Shown here: piece by piece, positions 19,164 through 28,237 of the stretch
How the letters are laid out: the number at the start of each line of letters is the position of its first letter
Numbering within the stretch: the stretch's first letter is position 1
DNA from: Clostridium liquoris
Lineage (GTDB): Bacteria > Bacillota > Clostridia > Clostridiales > Clostridiaceae
Length of the DNA stretch: 44,799 bases
Assembly: GCF_002995785.1 (NCBI RefSeq)
Contig: NZ_PVXO01000048.1
Coordinates: 1-44,799, forward strand
Direction of reading: 5' to 3'
The notes under the pieces: model-generated
The model's database searches: none
Told to the model about the DNA's origin: nothing
The model's input: the letters and a program-made list of their open reading frames with translations, nothing else
Translations under genes and position numbers: made by a program

Positions 19164-20031
19164 AATTAAAATCACTCCTTTTAAATACTTTGTCCATTTT
19201 CTCCATGAGACCATACTGTAATATATTATACAAAAGCTCTTCATTTTTCTTTATGTGTAGCTTGCTTAAGCAATCTAAACAGTGTCTTCCACACATTGTC
19301 AAAATGAAATCTATTCTTTCTTCTATCTCTCTACTAAAATCTTTATAATTTTTATTATCTTTATTCAATATAAAATTAATAGGATTATATTTTTCCTCAT
19401 TCATATCTTTTTCAAGATCATCCCAAGCATCTATTATGTATATCCACTTCCCTAAGTTATATCCTAGATTATAGAGAATTTCACTATTAATATTATCTTT
19501 TTCTATATAAGAAGATAATATATAACCAGTAAGTTCTCCAAATGGATGGCTTATTTCATCTATACTTATGGAATCTTTATTTTTTTCAAAAGAGTACAAT
19601 TCATCTAACTTTTTTTCTATATATTCTATATTATTTGCAAATTTAACACAAGTTTTTTTTGTGCAAACTTTTAAAAGAATAGATAAAAGCTTACTTTTAA
19701 TAGACTTGTCATCATTAACATTGTCTAAAAGTTTAAAATAAGCTAAAGTTATATTACAAAAGGCTGCATATTCTAAAGGAGGGTTTGATACCATAATTAT
19801 CTTTTTTCTCATAGGATGAACTATACAATGTTTTTTAATATAGGAAGGGCTATCATCGTCCAATGAGTGAAGCAGAATGGCAAGAAACGTCATATCATAA
19901 TTTAAAACAACCCTAGGCAAGTTTCCATAATTAGATTTTATTGTTTTGCAGAGACCACAATAGTAGGCCTTAAATTTTTCATAATCTTTTATTTTCAATT
20001 CCATTTTACAAGGAGTTACATATCCAAACAT
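19147..20031 (-). CDS. DUF5685-family protein
   Basis: The 294-residue protein begins [28 protein letters not shown], the conserved start of DUF5685, with Cys residues that could bind metal (CGLCK, later CxxxxxxCF-like positions, and [13 protein letters not shown] near the end). It is largely helical; no signal peptide or membrane segment is clear. AAAGGA lies 9 bases before the ATG. It sits between a CYTH gene (3-base gap) and the J-domain gene (17-base overlap). Function is unknown; linkage to a J protein suggests a chaperone client or partner (inference). Confidence 0.8.
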   Translation of the reverse strand: MFGYVTPCKMELKIKDYEKFKAYYCGLCKTIKSNYGNLPRVVLNYDMTFLAILLHSLDDDSPSYIKKHCIVHPMRKKIIMVSNPPLEYAAFCNITLAYFKLLDNVNDDKSIKSKLLSILLKVCTKKTCVKFANNIEYIEKKLDELYSFEKNKDSISIDEISHPFGELTGYILSSYIEKDNINSEILYNLGYNLGKWIYIIDAWDDLEKDMNEEKYNPINFILNKDNKNYKDFSREIEERIDFILTMCGRHCLDCLSKLHIKKNEELLYNILQYGLMEKMDKVFKRSDFNYDKSI

Positions 20032-20034
20032 ATA

Positions 20035-20589
20035 TTAAAATCCTTTACTTTTAAAAATTTCTATAAGCTCGTATATATTTTTTGAAGTAGTATCATTCAT
20101 AGTGTACCCTAATTTTTTAACTACTTCTTCTAATTCTTCTTCATTTATAGATTCAATCTCTATGTATGGAAATGGGCAGAAAGATTTTTCATTTACATCT
20201 ATTTCTATAAGGGTATTTTTATACTTATAGCTTTCCCTATATTTTTTTATAGACTGAATAAGCTCTAAACCTAAAGATTTAAATATTTTTTCCCCTTCTA
20301 TGGCATCAGATATTTCTACTTCATTTTCATCCATTATTTTAAATTTATCCTGACTCAATATTTTTTTTGTTGTCATATAGTATTTTGTGGAATCATGCAA
20401 AAGATCCTGAACAATTCGTATTCTTGCATATCCTTGCTGTTTTAACAGATCCTTTGTTTTAAAATCAAATAGATTATTTATTTGATTTTCTTCCTTTACT
20501 TTTACACAGTTTAACTCCGTCGTTTTTTTTCTTATATTTTCAATATCTATATTTAGTATTTTTACCTCTAATTCTTTCAAAATTCTCAC
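20035..20589 (-). CDS. CYTH-domain protein (triphosphate tunnel metalloenzyme family)
   Basis: The 184-residue protein has the CYTH signature ExExK as ELEVK near its start, RIRIV and YYMTTKK strands, EVEISD, and IEIDV/YIEIESINEEE near the C-terminus, as in the class IV adenylate cyclase/thiamine triphosphatase fold. These enzymes act on triphosphate substrates; which one cannot be read here. The start could be GTG 20589, but GGGAG overlaps it. A TTG at 20580 (MKELEVKIL) has the better 8-base spacing and starts right at the motif. It is the first gene of the CYTH-DUF5685-DnaJ unit. Confidence 0.85.
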   Translation of the reverse strand: MRILKELEVKILNIDIENIRKKTTELNCVKVKEENQINNLFDFKTKDLLKQQGYARIRIVQDLLHDSTKYYMTTKKILSQDKFKIMDENEVEISDAIEGEKIFKSLGLELIQSIKKYRESYKYKNTLIEIDVNEKSFCPFPYIEIESINEEELEEVVKKLGYTMNDTTSKNIYELIEIFKSKGF

Positions 20590-20736
20590 TCCCTATTATA
20601 TTGAGATTATAACATACTTATTTATTTTATAGATAGGTAATCATAAATTTCTTAATGAAAAAATAAATATTTGTTTTTAAGTTGGGGATAATAAATAACG
20701 TTAGAAGTTAAAAATAAAATTATTGGAGGTAGGAAA

Positions 20737-20943
20737 ATGAATGCAGGAAATAAACAAATAGAAAGTAATAACCTGAAAGTTATATCTGATCAATTGACTC
20801 ATGAGTGTTTAATGAATAAAAAATTTAATTTATATGCACAGTATTGTACAGATCAGCAATTAAAGGATTTATGCAATTCATCTGCTAATGTCCATAAACA
20901 AAACTTTAATGATTTAAAATGCTATTTAGAATCGCATCAATAA
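20737..20943 (+). CDS. small CotF-like spore coat protein
   Basis: The 68-residue protein has no signal peptide and is helical, with Asn/Gln-rich composition. VISDQLTHECLMNKKFNLYAQ resembles the small ferritin-like coat proteins that accompany CotF in clostridia, and a CotF-type gene follows 34 bases later. GGAGG precedes the ATG. It is likely expressed in the mother cell late in sporulation, but I cannot see a convincing sigma-E or sigma-K promoter. Confidence 0.65.
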   Translation: MNAGNKQIESNNLKVISDQLTHECLMNKKFNLYAQYCTDQQLKDLCNSSANVHKQNFNDLKCYLESHQ

Positions 20944-20977
20944 CTATAATTATTTTGAATTTTTAGGAGGGAAAATT

Positions 20978-21256
20978 ATGAATACTTCACCAAATTTAAG
21001 TGAAAAAGATTTAATGCAGGATTTACTCACTACAGAAAAACAAGTTATATCAGCATATAGTACAGGGATCACAGAATCATCATGTCCAAATCTTAGAAAT
21101 GTTTTATTAAATAATTTTAGGAATGCTGAAGACACACAATATAAGGTATTTGATGCTATGAAGCAAAAGGGTTGGTATCAAACTAAGGATGCAGCAGATA
21201 ATGAGGTGCAACAAATAAAAACAAAATCAAATCAGATGCAGCAGGAATTAAAATAG
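20978..21256 (+). CDS. CotF-family spore coat protein
   Basis: The 92-residue protein matches CotF: LSEKDLMQDLLTTEKQVISAYSTGITESSCPNLRNVLLN, then FDAMKQKGWYQTKDA, a ferritin-like helical bundle found in coat proteins of spore formers. GGAGGG precedes the ATG. It is cotranscribed with the smaller coat gene and ended by a terminator shared with fba. Confidence 0.88.
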   Translation: MNTSPNLSEKDLMQDLLTTEKQVISAYSTGITESSCPNLRNVLLNNFRNAEDTQYKVFDAMKQKGWYQTKDAADNEVQQIKTKSNQMQQELK

Positions 21257-21263
21257 TCCATGT

Positions 21264-21297
21264 AAAAAAGGATAGGTATTAAAGCCTATCCTTTTAA
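21264..21297. terminator. bidirectional terminator between cotF-like gene and fba
   Basis: An 11-bp stem (21266-21276 with 21285-21295) is flanked by A and T runs. Confidence 0.8.
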
Positions 21298-21306
21298 AAA
21301 TCAATA

Positions 21307-22251
21307 TTAAAGAGTATTTGAAGAACCTAATACATTTTTAATTTTATTTTCTACTAGTTCTTCTATAGCTTCTCTTGCAGCCCCTAGGTATTTTCTTGGA
21401 TCTATTTCTTTTGGATTTTCACTTAGAACCTTTCTTACTAAAGCTGTCATAGCAAGTCTTAGATCTGTATCCATATTTATTTTACAAACAGCCATAGAAG
21501 CTGCTTTTCTTAACATTTCATTAGGAACTCCTTTAGCTCCATTAATATCTCCGCCAAATTCATTGCAAATAGATACAAATTTTGGTTCTACAGAAGAAGC
21601 ACCATGTAAAACTATTGGAAAGTTTTTAAATCCAGCAGCTTCTAGTTTCTCAGTTATTGTACCTAATCTATCAAAGTCAAGTTTAGCTTCTCCTTTAAAT
21701 TTATAAGCACCATGGCTGGTTCCTATAGCTACAGCTAAAGAATCTACACCAGTTCTCTTTACAAAGTCTACAGCCTGATCAGGATCTGTATAGGTAGCTT
21801 CATGACCGGCAACTTTAATCTCATCTTCTACTCCGGCTAATTTTCCAAGCTCTGCTTCAACAACAACGCCTCTGCTATGAGCATATTCTACTACTTCCTT
21901 TGTTAATCTTATGTTTTCTTCGTAATCATAATGAGAACCATCAAACATAACAGAAGTAAAGCCTGATTCTATAGAAAGCTTCACCTGATCCATATTTGCA
22001 CCATGATCCAAATGAAGAGCTATATCTATACCAGTCTCTTCTATAGCTGCATCTACCATATGTTTAAGGTATTTAGGGCCAGCATATTTTAAGGCGCTAG
22101 ATGATACCTGAAGAATAACAGGTGACTTCTGTGCCTTTGCTGCATTTACTACAGCTTGAATTATTTCCATATTGTTAATGTTGAAAGCACCTATAGCATA
22201 TTTTCCTTCATAAGCTTTTTTAAACATTTCCTTTGTGGTTACTAAAGCCAT
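21307..22251 (-). CDS. fba: class II fructose-bisphosphate aldolase
   Basis: The 314-residue enzyme cleaves fructose 1,6-bisphosphate to DHAP and glyceraldehyde 3-phosphate in glycolysis. The class II zinc site and phosphate contacts are visible: ALHLDHG, SVMFDGSHYDYEENI, VEAELGKLAGVED, GTSHGAYKF and VLHGASSV. The ATG at 22251 (MALVTTKEM) is right; an in-frame TTG six codons upstream overlaps the SD. It is monocistronic. Confidence 0.96.
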   Translation of the reverse strand: MALVTTKEMFKKAYEGKYAIGAFNINNMEIIQAVVNAAKAQKSPVILQVSSSALKYAGPKYLKHMVDAAIEETGIDIALHLDHGANMDQVKLSIESGFTSVMFDGSHYDYEENIRLTKEVVEYAHSRGVVVEAELGKLAGVEDEIKVAGHEATYTDPDQAVDFVKRTGVDSLAVAIGTSHGAYKFKGEAKLDFDRLGTITEKLEAAGFKNFPIVLHGASSVEPKFVSICNEFGGDINGAKGVPNEMLRKAASMAVCKINMDTDLRLAMTALVRKVLSENPKEIDPRKYLGAAREAIEELVENKIKNVLGSSNTL

Positions 22252-22307
22252 ATATATTCCACCTTCCAACTATATTATTTATGTTAGTATATTTTACTCA
22301 TAATTAT

Positions 22308-22336
22308 ATTATAAAACATATTAATGAAATTGGCTA
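22308..22336 (-). promoter_or_regulatory. possible promoter of fba
   Basis: On the minus strand TAGCCA (22336-22331) and TATAAT (22313-22308) have a 17-base spacer; the -10 is perfect and the -35 weak. Confidence 0.45.
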
Positions 22337-22393
22337 CATTTATTAAAAAATATTACAGAATAAAACTTGTATAAGTTTACAATAGTATATCAT

Positions 22394-22419
22394 ATATATG
22401 TTATTAATATAACATATAT
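22394..22419. repeat. AT-rich 11-bp inverted repeat
   Basis: ATATATGTTAT (22394-22404) and its exact complement (22409-22419) flank a 4-base loop directly after the stop of the DUF4363 gene. It may be that gene's terminator, though no U run follows on the minus strand. Confidence 0.5.
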
Positions 22420-22420
22420 T

Positions 22421-22801
22421 TTAAAAAATATTCTCTGTATTAATTTTTTCTAGTTTAAGTGTATGTTCAAAGAAGAATTTTACAGCATAAAGACTAGCCA
22501 TAGCTTCTTCTTTGTTATGGTATTTCACATATTGTGTTAATTTACTAAATTCAGTATTAATATTATCTATTTCTGCATGATTTACAAAGATAGATACTTT
22601 ACTAGAATTAGATTCCATCTCATTGGACATTTCCTTAAGTAACATATCTGATTTGCTCCAATCTTCCTTTTCTATAGATTGTTCTAATTGTATATTCAAT
22701 TTTTCTATAGAAGCATATGTCTTATCTAGATAATTAATGGAAAAAATTATTGCAAGTATCATGCATATAAAAATACCAACAGAAATTAATTCATTTTTCA
22801 T
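22421..22801 (-). CDS. DUF4363-family membrane-anchored protein
   Basis: The 126-residue protein has one N-terminal membrane segment (about residues 6-25, ISVGIFICMILAIIFSI) followed by a helical, charged domain typical of DUF4363. The ATG at 22801 has AAAGGTGG 6 bases ahead and is preferred over the in-frame start at 22819. It lies 25 bases after the DUF421 gene, a recurrent clostridial pairing. Function is unknown. Confidence 0.8.
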   Translation of the reverse strand: MKNELISVGIFICMILAIIFSINYLDKTYASIEKLNIQLEQSIEKEDWSKSDMLLKEMSNEMESNSSKVSIFVNHAEIDNINTEFSKLTQYVKYHNKEEAMASLYAVKFFFEHTLKLEKINTENIF

Positions 22802-22826
22802 ATTAACCACCTTTTCCATATTAATT

Positions 22827-23498
22827 CTATTTATTTTTTTGGTAATAAAATTTTCCTTGAGAATCTAACAAGGCTATAAATACGTCATTAATATCATTTA
22901 TATTATTTTTATTAAGATTTTTCTTTAACCAATTCATATCTTGTTTAATAAGTTTTAGATTTTCATAAATTACCTTACCATCTATTATCAAGGTAACTGG
23001 TAAGGTATCTTGAGTACATTTAACATTCATATCCTTTTTAGTTGCATAATCTAGTTCTGTTTTAGATATTATAGATATTTGACCGCTGGTCTCTAAAATA
23101 GCATATTCTATATCCTCTATGTTATAATATCCTTTGATTCTCAGTTCCTCCATTAAATCATTTATATTAAATTTTTGGGATTTTAGTTCCTTAATATCTA
23201 ACTGACCATTTTTAATCAATACACTTGGTGTGCCATTTATTAAAGCCCTCATCTTTATACTTTTAAGTTGAAGTAAGGAAACTATGGTTTGTAATAGCAA
23301 TAAAGTTAGTATAGGTATAACACCATGAATCAACGGTATGCGTGTATCCTGCATTGGCAAAGCAGCTAGTTCAGATATCATTATGGTTATGGCAAGTTCA
23401 AAAGGTTCTAATTGACCAATTTGTTTTTTTCCCATTAATCTCATGGTAATTATGACTAGAAGATATAGTATTGCAGTTCTAATTAATACAGTAAACAA
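22827..23498 (-). CDS. DUF421 (YetF/YdfR-type) membrane protein
   Basis: The 223-residue protein has three N-terminal membrane segments with the conserved MRLMGKKQIGQLEPFELAITI block, then a cytosolic or surface domain with RALINGTPSVLIKNGQLD, as in B. subtilis YetF/YdfR. Close relatives have been linked to spore or envelope properties. The start is probably TTG at 23498, 8 bases after GAAGGAG; an in-frame TTG at 23534 lies before that SD. It forms an operon with the DUF4363 gene. Confidence 0.85.
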   Translation of the reverse strand: MFTVLIRTAILYLLVIITMRLMGKKQIGQLEPFELAITIMISELAALPMQDTRIPLIHGVIPILTLLLLQTIVSLLQLKSIKMRALINGTPSVLIKNGQLDIKELKSQKFNINDLMEELRIKGYYNIEDIEYAILETSGQISIISKTELDYATKKDMNVKCTQDTLPVTLIIDGKVIYENLKLIKQDMNWLKKNLNKNNINDINDVFIALLDSQGKFYYQKNK

Positions 23499-23622
23499 AA
23501 AAATCACTCCTTCTATAGAGTATATTTTTTTCAAAAATCAAAAAATTATTAGTGATATAGGCTAATTTTTTAAAATTAAAGTATAATAGTATTAGACTTA
23601 CTAAAATATGGGGGATGATAAC

Positions 23623-25281
23623 ATGAAAAAATTAAAACTTATACTAAAGGACGGAAAAAGTATTTGGGTTGATGAGGGAACATCCTTGCATAATATTGTA
23701 AAGGAAAATTCCTTAGAACATAATATACCCGTAGTATTAGGCAAATTAAATGATGACATATATGAATTAAGTTGTAATTTAGAACAGGGTGGAAGGTTTG
23801 ATATAATTGATATTTCAACTGACATAGGGATGAAAGCTTATGTTAGAACATTACAGTTTGTATTGATAAAAGCTGTTTTTGACCTTTTTCCTGAGGCTAG
23901 AATTTCAATAGAACATTCACTAAGCAAGGGCATTTATGGTGAAATATATAAAAATGACAAGCTAAGCAAAGAAGATATACAAAACATAAAGGAAAAGATG
24001 AAGGAAATAATTCAAAAGGATATACCTATAAATAAGATAAGTGTAGAAAAGGCAAAGGCTATTGAAATATTTAAGGGCTATAATATGGAGGATAAAATAA
24101 GGCTTTTAAAATATGTGGATTCTGATGAAGTAAAACTTTATGAATTGGATGGCAGATATGATTATTTCTATGGTTCTATGGCGTATTCTACAGGCGTATT
24201 AAAGTTTTTTGACCTAATAAGCTATGAACCGGGATTTTTACTAAGATATCCAGAAGAAAGTAATCCAATGGAAATACCAAAATTTATAGAGCATAAAAAA
24301 TTGGCTAAAATATTTAAAGAAACAGAGGAATGGGGAGATATATTAGAAGTAGCAGATGTAGGGTCACTAAACGATAAAGTTGAAAATAAAGATATTATTG
24401 AAATAATAAGGGTAGCAGAAGCTCTTCATGAGAAAAAGACAGCTTACATTGCAGATATGATTAGTGAAAGAAAAGATGTGAAGATAGTATTAATTGCCGG
24501 GCCATCTTCTTCAGGGAAAACTACATTTGCAAGAAGGTTGGGTATACAACTAAGGGTAAATGGACTAATGCCAATGCCTTTAGGTTTAGATGATTATTTT
24601 GTAGATAGGGAACACACCCCTAAGGATGAAAATGGAGAATTCGATTTTGAGTCTATATATGCACTGGACCTAGAATTATTTAATAAAAACCTTCAATCCA
24701 TACTTCAGGGAAGAGAAACAGAGATACCTAGCTACAATTTTAAAACAGGGAAAAGAGAATGGAATGGGAATAAGATTAAGTTACCTAAAAATGGTATATT
24801 AATAGTAGAAGGTATACATGGATTAAACGAAATACTTACTTCTTCAATACCAAAGAAAAATAAGTTTAAAATATATATAAGTGCACTAACTCAATTAAAT
24901 CTTGATAACCATAATAGAATAGCCACAACAGATGTGAGAATAATAAGAAGAATAGTTAGGGATTATTTATCCAGAGGCTATGGTGGAGAAGAAACTTTAA
25001 AAATGTGGCCTTCTATAAGAAGAGGAGAGGAAAAAAATATATTTGTATTTCAGGAAAATGCAGATGTTATGTTTAACTCTACTTTAGTATATGAATTGTG
25101 TGTGTTAAAAAGATTTGCATTAGATGAGCTGAACAAGATAGAACATTCTAGTCCTGTATATTATGAGGCATTGAGACTTAAGAGCTTTTTACACTTTTTT
25201 AAAGATGTAAATACAGATTTTGTACCAGACAATTCAATATTAAGGGAATTTATTGGAGGAAGTTGTTTCTACAAATATTAA
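23623..25281 (+). CDS. TGS-domain uridine kinase-like nucleoside kinase
   Basis: The 552-residue protein has an N-terminal TGS-like domain (residues 1-60, LKDGKSIWVDEGTSL), a ThrRS second-domain-like region (about 65-230), and a C-terminal uridine kinase/phosphoribulokinase domain with the P loop GPSSSGKT at residues 293-300, followed by LGLDDYFVDREHTP and LIVEGIHGLNE. This fusion is common in Firmicutes and Thermotogae and annotated as a nucleoside or uridine kinase. The ATG at 23623 has GGGGGA 7 bases ahead. It is monocistronic and divergent from the DUF421 gene. Confidence 0.88.
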   Translation: MKKLKLILKDGKSIWVDEGTSLHNIVKENSLEHNIPVVLGKLNDDIYELSCNLEQGGRFDIIDISTDIGMKAYVRTLQFVLIKAVFDLFPEARISIEHSLSKGIYGEIYKNDKLSKEDIQNIKEKMKEIIQKDIPINKISVEKAKAIEIFKGYNMEDKIRLLKYVDSDEVKLYELDGRYDYFYGSMAYSTGVLKFFDLISYEPGFLLRYPEESNPMEIPKFIEHKKLAKIFKETEEWGDILEVADVGSLNDKVENKDIIEIIRVAEALHEKKTAYIADMISERKDVKIVLIAGPSSSGKTTFARRLGIQLRVNGLMPMPLGLDDYFVDREHTPKDENGEFDFESIYALDLELFNKNLQSILQGRETEIPSYNFKTGKREWNGNKIKLPKNGILIVEGIHGLNEILTSSIPKKNKFKIYISALTQLNLDNHNRIATTDVRIIRRIVRDYLSRGYGGEETLKMWPSIRRGEEKNIFVFQENADVMFNSTLVYELCVLKRFALDELNKIEHSSPVYYEALRLKSFLHFFKDVNTDFVPDNSILREFIGGSCFYKY

Positions 25282-25382
25282 ATTCATTCAATATAAAGAT
25301 TGTAGTTTTATTAAGTCATAAACTTTATTTCCCTTCCATATAGATAAATAGAAAATATCATTTATAATATGTGGTGGATAAT

Positions 25383-25712
25383 ATGAACCATAGGAAATTA
25401 GTTCAAGAGTATTATGGAGATATTAACAATTTGGCAGAACTTCTTGCAAAATTAGTAAACTCATATAGATTATTAATTGGAGGAGCAGGAGAATTAAATA
25501 CCATAGCTTTGTCAAAAAAAAATGATGTGAAGCATGCTTTAAAGAGAGCAAATGAATTAGGAGAGGTAATAGATGAAATAATAGAAGTATTGGAAAAGAC
25601 ATCTTATGGATATATGGATTATTGTGAAATGAAATCGCAATTAATAGAAGGCAAGATTCAATCAAAATATATAGAAACGGAAATAGATGAGGAATTAAAA
25701 TTTAAGGATTAA
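25383..25712 (+). CDS. small helical protein of unknown function
   Basis: The 109-residue protein is charged, mostly helical and probably coiled-coil (LAELLAKLVNSYRLL; VIDEIIEVLEKT). No known motif, signal peptide or membrane segment is visible. The ATG at 25383 follows GTGGTGG. It lies between the nucleoside kinase gene and a terminator shared with pssA. I do not recognise a family. Confidence 0.65.
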   Translation: MNHRKLVQEYYGDINNLAELLAKLVNSYRLLIGGAGELNTIALSKKNDVKHALKRANELGEVIDEIIEVLEKTSYGYMDYCEMKSQLIEGKIQSKYIETEIDEELKFKD

Positions 25713-25752
25713 AAGAATAACCCTATGGTATTAATAACAAGGGTTATTCTTT
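25712..25752. terminator. bidirectional terminator between small gene and pssA
   Basis: A 13-bp perfect stem (25712-25724 with 25740-25752) with a 15-base loop and flanking A/T runs. Confidence 0.8.
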
Positions 25753-25756
25753 ATTT

Positions 25757-26269
25757 TTAAACCTTTTTAAATCTTACCTTACTTATCATAAGGTATGAAA
25801 ACATAACCACTAATAATATTGTAAGTACTGGATTGGAAATTCTATTCATAGTAAATAATGAATAAAGAGCCATAAGCATACCTGCTACTGTTATTGGAAT
25901 TCCAGTAAATATTCCATCAAAAGATGTGATATTGTATCTTGCTAACCTATATGCTCCTGATAGTGGGAATAATAATACTAATAAATAACCTATTAGACCT
26001 AATTGGGAAAAATTGTAAATATTAAAAACTAAAATGGAGGGAGCTACTCCAAAAGAAACTAAATCTGCAAGAGAATCTAACTCTTTTCCTAATTCACTAG
26101 AAACATTTAAAAATCTAGCTACTCTTCCGTCATATCTGTCCATTAATCCAGCTAATAATATAAAAAGAGAAGCGGCTTTATATTCACCTTGAAAGGTCAT
26201 CATTAAAGATAATATGCCGCAGGACAAATTGCCTAAAGTAAAAATGTTTGGAACAGCATTTTTTGCCAT
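25757..26269 (-). CDS. pssA: CDP-diacylglycerol-serine O-phosphatidyltransferase
   Basis: The 170-residue membrane enzyme has the complete CDP-alcohol phosphotransferase motif DG-x2-AR-x8-G-x3-D-x3-D, read as DGRVAR, then G and two spaced D residues (roughly residues 47-69). About five hydrophobic segments follow. N-terminal VPNIFTLGNLSCG is typical of PssA rather than PgsA. It would make phosphatidylserine from CDP-diacylglycerol and serine. GGAG precedes the ATG. It is monocistronic. Confidence 0.9.
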   Translation of the reverse strand: MAKNAVPNIFTLGNLSCGILSLMMTFQGEYKAASLFILLAGLMDRYDGRVARFLNVSSELGKELDSLADLVSFGVAPSILVFNIYNFSQLGLIGYLLVLLFPLSGAYRLARYNITSFDGIFTGIPITVAGMLMALYSLFTMNRISNPVLTILLVVMFSYLMISKVRFKKV

Positions 26270-26473
26270 TAAAATATCACTCCTAAAAATTAATAAATAA
26301 AATCAGAATAAATCTGATAATATACTTATATTATATTATAACTCATAATTCATATAAATTTAATATAAATTATAATTTTTTTATGGAAATTTTGTATTTT
26401 ATTTAATGTATATCATGTTATTGTTTTAATATTAAAGCATTTTTATGGGCAAAATATTTTAGAGGTGATATTA

Positions 26474-26902
26474 ATGAGAGTAAAAGAGATAATGACAAAG
26501 AGCATAGCTAGTCTAAATGTAGAAGATACTGTAGAACATGCAGCTCAACTAATGAAAGAGCATAATATAGGTTCTCTTCCTGTATGCAATGGAGAAAAGG
26601 TAATAGGGATAATTACAGATAGAGATATAGCTTTAAGATCCACAGCGGAAGGAGAAAATGTGCAAAAGCAGACAGTAAGGGATATAATGACATCTAATCC
26701 TGTCATAGTAAGTCCTGAAATAGATGCACAAGAAGCGGCTAGAATAATGAGTGAAAGGCAAATTAGAAGACTGCCAGTAGTAGAGAATAATAATTTGGTA
26801 GGTATAGTTTCCTTAGGAGACATTTCCGTGGAACCAAACTTAGGTCATAACGCAGGTAAAGCTCTAAGTGAAATTTCTGAACCTAGTACGCCTAACATTT
26901 AA
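26474..26902 (+). CDS. CBS-pair protein
   Basis: The 142-residue protein consists of two CBS domains: VKEIMTKSIASLNVEDTVEHAAQLM...GIITDRDIALR and VRDIMTSNPVIVSPEIDAQEAARIM...GIVSLGDISV. Stand-alone CBS pairs bind adenosyl ligands such as AMP or SAM and are often stress-related (YhcV-like). AGAGGTG lies before ATG 26474; the upstream in-frame start overlaps that SD. A heptamer-bordered repeat begins right after its stop codon. Confidence 0.9.
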   Translation: MRVKEIMTKSIASLNVEDTVEHAAQLMKEHNIGSLPVCNGEKVIGIITDRDIALRSTAEGENVQKQTVRDIMTSNPVIVSPEIDAQEAARIMSERQIRRLPVVENNNLVGIVSLGDISVEPNLGHNAGKALSEISEPSTPNI

Positions 26903-27169
26903 GCTGACAATTGACAGTGGACAGTTAAGGAGAATTTTTCTTTGCTGCCGCTACGAAAAACTTTTAATTATGAACATTTTTTAAATAATAAATAAAAAAT
27001 AATAAATAGGGTAATTTTACCTTAAGGGTAAGATAAGAAATAATGGGGCTTTTCTTGTTAGGAAAACCTCATTATTTCTTATTTGTTCCTTCTTATTCGT
27101 AATTTAAAGCTTTTTTGCAGTGTTAAGGTCAAAAAAGCATCCTTAACTGTCAATTCTCAACTCTCAACC
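26903..27169 (+). repeat. MITE-like intergenic element with 7-bp repeat borders (copy 1)
   Basis: The element fills the 362-base gap after the CBS gene. Its left border is TGACAAT, TGACAGT, GGACAGT (26905-26925); its right border, ACTGTCA, ATTCTCA, ACTCTCA (27146-27166), is the inverted equivalent. GACAGTTAAGGA at 26920-26931 is exactly repeated in inverse at 27140-27151. The next ~40 bases on the left resemble the arms of the element at 41566-41704. No ORF is present. Confidence 0.7.
27033..27082. repeat. long hairpin inside the intergenic element
   Basis: A 22-bp stem (27033-27054 with 27061-27082) with two wobbles and one mismatch has a 6-base loop. It could act as a terminator or as a structured RNA. 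Confidence 0.6.
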
Positions 27170-27199
27170 AAAGGGAAGATTGCTACAATTTTCTCTTTA

Positions 27200-27228
27200 G
27201 TGACATAGGTCATATTAAATGATATAAT
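27200..27228 (+). promoter_or_regulatory. promoter of the diacylglycerol kinase-like gene
   Basis: GTGACA (27200-27205) and TATAAT (27223-27228) have a 17-base spacer. Confidence 0.7.
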
Positions 27229-27264
27229 AGTTATGTATATTATTAGAGCTAGGAGAGTTATATT

Positions 27265-28206
27265 ATGAATAGGGTAAAATTTATTTATAATCCATATTCA
27301 GGAGAAAATACAATAATTTCAGATATAGATAAAGTGATTATGGTACATCAGAAATATGGATATACTATAGTACCTTATAGAATAAGTATGGAATATGATT
27401 TATCTATGGCCTTTAAAGATATAGATGAAAGCTATAAATATATTTTAATAGCTGGTGGAGATGGTACAGTAGATAATGTAGTTAATCATATGAAAGCACT
27501 TGGGATAGATATTCCAATAGCTATATTACCAGTAGGAACTGCAAATGATTTTGCAAAATTTATAGGTATGCCTCAAGATGTAGAAATGGCTTGCGAACAA
27601 ATATTGAACAGTGAAGCAAAAAAAATAGACATTGGTAAAATAAATGATAAATATTTCTTGAATGTAGCAAGTACAGGACTATTTACAGATGTATCACAAA
27701 GAACTGATATTAATTTAAAAAATACTATAGGCAAACTAGCCTATTATGTAAAGGGCATAGAGCAGCTCCCTAATTTTAGAAAATTAAGAATAAAGGTAGT
27801 TTCGGAAATTGAGAATTATGATGGCGATATGTATTTAATGCTAGTATTTAATGGACAGACTGCTGGTAATTTTAATCTTGCTTACAAAGCAGAAATAGAT
27901 GATGGACTTTTAGATGTAATAATAATAAAAGCTGGAATGATAATGGATATAATACCTTTATTTATAAAAATGTTAAGAGGAGAACATTTAGAGGATGTAA
28001 ATGGACTTTTATATTTTAAAACAGATAAATTATATATAGAATGTTTTGAAGATATTGTCACAGATATTGATGGAGAAAGAGGACCAGATTTTCCTCTTAC
28101 TATAGAGTGTGTAAAGCAAGGTATAGAAGTGTTAGGAGTGCTGAATACAAAAAAAGCTCCGAAAAATAAAATGGGAAATTTAATAAAACCAAAAGGTATG
28201 AAATAA
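27265..28206 (+). CDS. diacylglycerol kinase family lipid kinase (YegS/DgkB type)
   Basis: The 313-residue protein has the DAGK catalytic fold: FIYNPYSG at the N-terminus, the nucleotide loop LIAGGDGTVDNVVN, and ILPVGTANDFAKFIG. The C-terminal part has the NLAYKAEIDDGLLDVIII sequence. Such cytosolic kinases phosphorylate diacylglycerol or related lipids; exact substrate is not evident. GGAGAG precedes the ATG. It is monocistronic and convergent with ygiQ. Confidence 0.88.
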   Translation: MNRVKFIYNPYSGENTIISDIDKVIMVHQKYGYTIVPYRISMEYDLSMAFKDIDESYKYILIAGGDGTVDNVVNHMKALGIDIPIAILPVGTANDFAKFIGMPQDVEMACEQILNSEAKKIDIGKINDKYFLNVASTGLFTDVSQRTDINLKNTIGKLAYYVKGIEQLPNFRKLRIKVVSEIENYDGDMYLMLVFNGQTAGNFNLAYKAEIDDGLLDVIIIKAGMIMDIIPLFIKMLRGEHLEDVNGLLYFKTDKLYIECFEDIVTDIDGERGPDFPLTIECVKQGIEVLGVLNTKKAPKNKMGNLIKPKGMK

Positions 28207-28237
28207 AAAATCACTAAGTTTTCACTTAGTGATTTTT
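28206..28237. terminator. bidirectional terminator between lipid kinase and YgiQ-like gene
   Basis: A 13-bp perfect stem (28206-28218 with 28225-28237) has a 6-base loop and flanking A and T runs. Confidence 0.88.
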
